Assembly: GCA_015057635.1 (NCBI GenBank)
Contig: SVEB01000090.1
Coordinates: 17,272-81,271, forward strand
DNA: 64,000 nt
Direction: 5' to 3'
DNA from: Lachnospiraceae bacterium
GTDB lineage: Bacteria; Bacillota; Clostridia; Lachnospirales; Lachnospiraceae
A program made the position numbers and the translations under genes. Every line of letters begins with the position of its first letter. The stretch's first letter is position 1. A model generated the notes under the pieces. The model did no database searches and had not been told where the DNA came from. It saw only the letters and a program-made list of their open reading frames with translations. Shown piece by piece: positions 63,516 to 64,000 of this stretch.

Positions 63516-63561
63516 TTCGATCGTAACTATCACAAGTCAAAAAAACTTATGAAAAAAACGA

Positions 63562-63590
63562 TTGACAAAATCATCGCAAGGTGATAAAAT
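63562..63590 (+). promoter_or_regulatory. rRNA operon promoter P1
   Basis: A TTGACA box (63562-63567), exactly 17 bp, and TAAAAT (63585-63590), followed by aatcaagctg. Confidence 0.85.
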
Positions 63591-63650
63591 AATCAAGCTG
63601 TTAAGTTGATCAAGTTATTAAAACAATTTGAAAAAAACAAAAAATAATGC

Positions 63651-63679
63651 TTGACAAACAGAAAAGCTTCTGTTAAAAT
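63651..63679 (+). promoter_or_regulatory. rRNA operon promoter P2
   Basis: TTGACA (63651-63656), 17 bp and TAAAAT (63674-63679), followed by gtacaagctg. It has the same boxes, spacing and downstream caagctg as P1. Confidence 0.87.
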
Positions 63680-63890
63680 GTACAAGCTGATACCAAACAG
63701 CAAAACAAACATTGATAACTGAATAGTGAAACAACCTTGAAATTCGTTGAGAATATAAATCTGAATTTAATTCAGAACGGTGAAGATGAAAATCTTCGCA
63801 ACCTAAAACAGTAACGGAACAAGATGACAAAGCTAAAACTTTTTAGTGATAAGTCAGCCGAGTTCTGAACGATGGTTAAACATCAAATTT
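63680..63890 (+). ncRNA. 16S rRNA leader
   Basis: The leader includes cattgataactgaatag (63709-63725), which resembles the box A-type antitermination sequence of clostridial rRNA leaders, and several short hairpins before the 16S 5' end. Confidence 0.6.

Positions 63891-64000
<110 letters not shown>

Overview
The window looks like chromosomal DNA of a low-to-mid G+C anaerobic Firmicute of the class Clostridia, most likely the family Lachnospiraceae. The support is the 5' end of a 16S rRNA gene at the right edge, the Gram-positive gene order uvrC-hprK-glcK-murB-rapZ-whiA-crh, an FMN riboswitch upstream of ribU, the tsaE-tsaB-rimI...tsaD cluster, and strong sigma-A type promoters. The genus cannot be fixed from what is visible.

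Left part (1-37.3 kb): a large, visibly A+T-rich surface-polysaccharide region interrupted by a few core genes. It holds GDP-L-fucose synthesis (gmd partial, fcl), a divergent dTDP-L-rhamnose operon (rfbA-rfbB-rfbD-rfbC, minus strand) preceded by a MerR-methyltransferase fusion gene, a VanZ-like gene, tRNA-Gly, a TPR glycosyltransferase with an lspA-like gene and a Wzx flippase, then core pyrG and ftsH. A second block follows (15.98-31.9 kb): several GT2, GT4, GT26 and GT11 glycosyltransferases, a hexapeptide acyltransferase, a DegT-fold 3-dehydratase-like enzyme, a Wzy polymerase, a pyruvyl-transferase family protein, a membrane acyltransferase, a second Wzx and a separately encoded ferredoxin/F420-hydrogenase-beta pair. 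It ends with a beta-helix protein, two divergent SGNH-hydrolase paralogues (one with its catalytic residues lost) and a GT14 branching enzyme. Together these predict a Wzx/Wzy-type capsule or exopolysaccharide containing fucose, rhamnose and probably O-acyl or pyruvyl groups.

Middle and right part (37.3-62.7 kb): conserved housekeeping genes, nearly all on the plus strand: uvrC, hprK, glcK, murB, rapZ, whiA, a Crh-type HPr, dnaE, pfkA, an ABC exporter, tex, ribU with its FMN riboswitch, a YcxB-like protein, tsaE, tsaB, rimI, a small Cys-pair protein, rnz, a membrane-anchored lipobox-free protein, tsaD and ispD. The window ends with two tRNA-Ser genes, a tandem-promoter rRNA leader and the first 110 nt of 16S rRNA.

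The most unusual signals are: (1) three ~200-nt interrupted palindromes (44.6, 51.9 and 58.6 kb) that share a conserved internal module and apical loop while their flanking stems differ in sequence but stay perfectly complementary, which indicates selection on structure; (2) a 9-1-9 palindrome placed in a 19-bp promoter spacer in front of rfbA, the classical geometry of a MerR-activated promoter, right beside the MerR-methyltransferase gene; (3) a catalytically dead SGNH paralogue facing its apparently active twin; and (4) the ferredoxin and F420-beta halves of one known protein encoded 2.7 kb apart.
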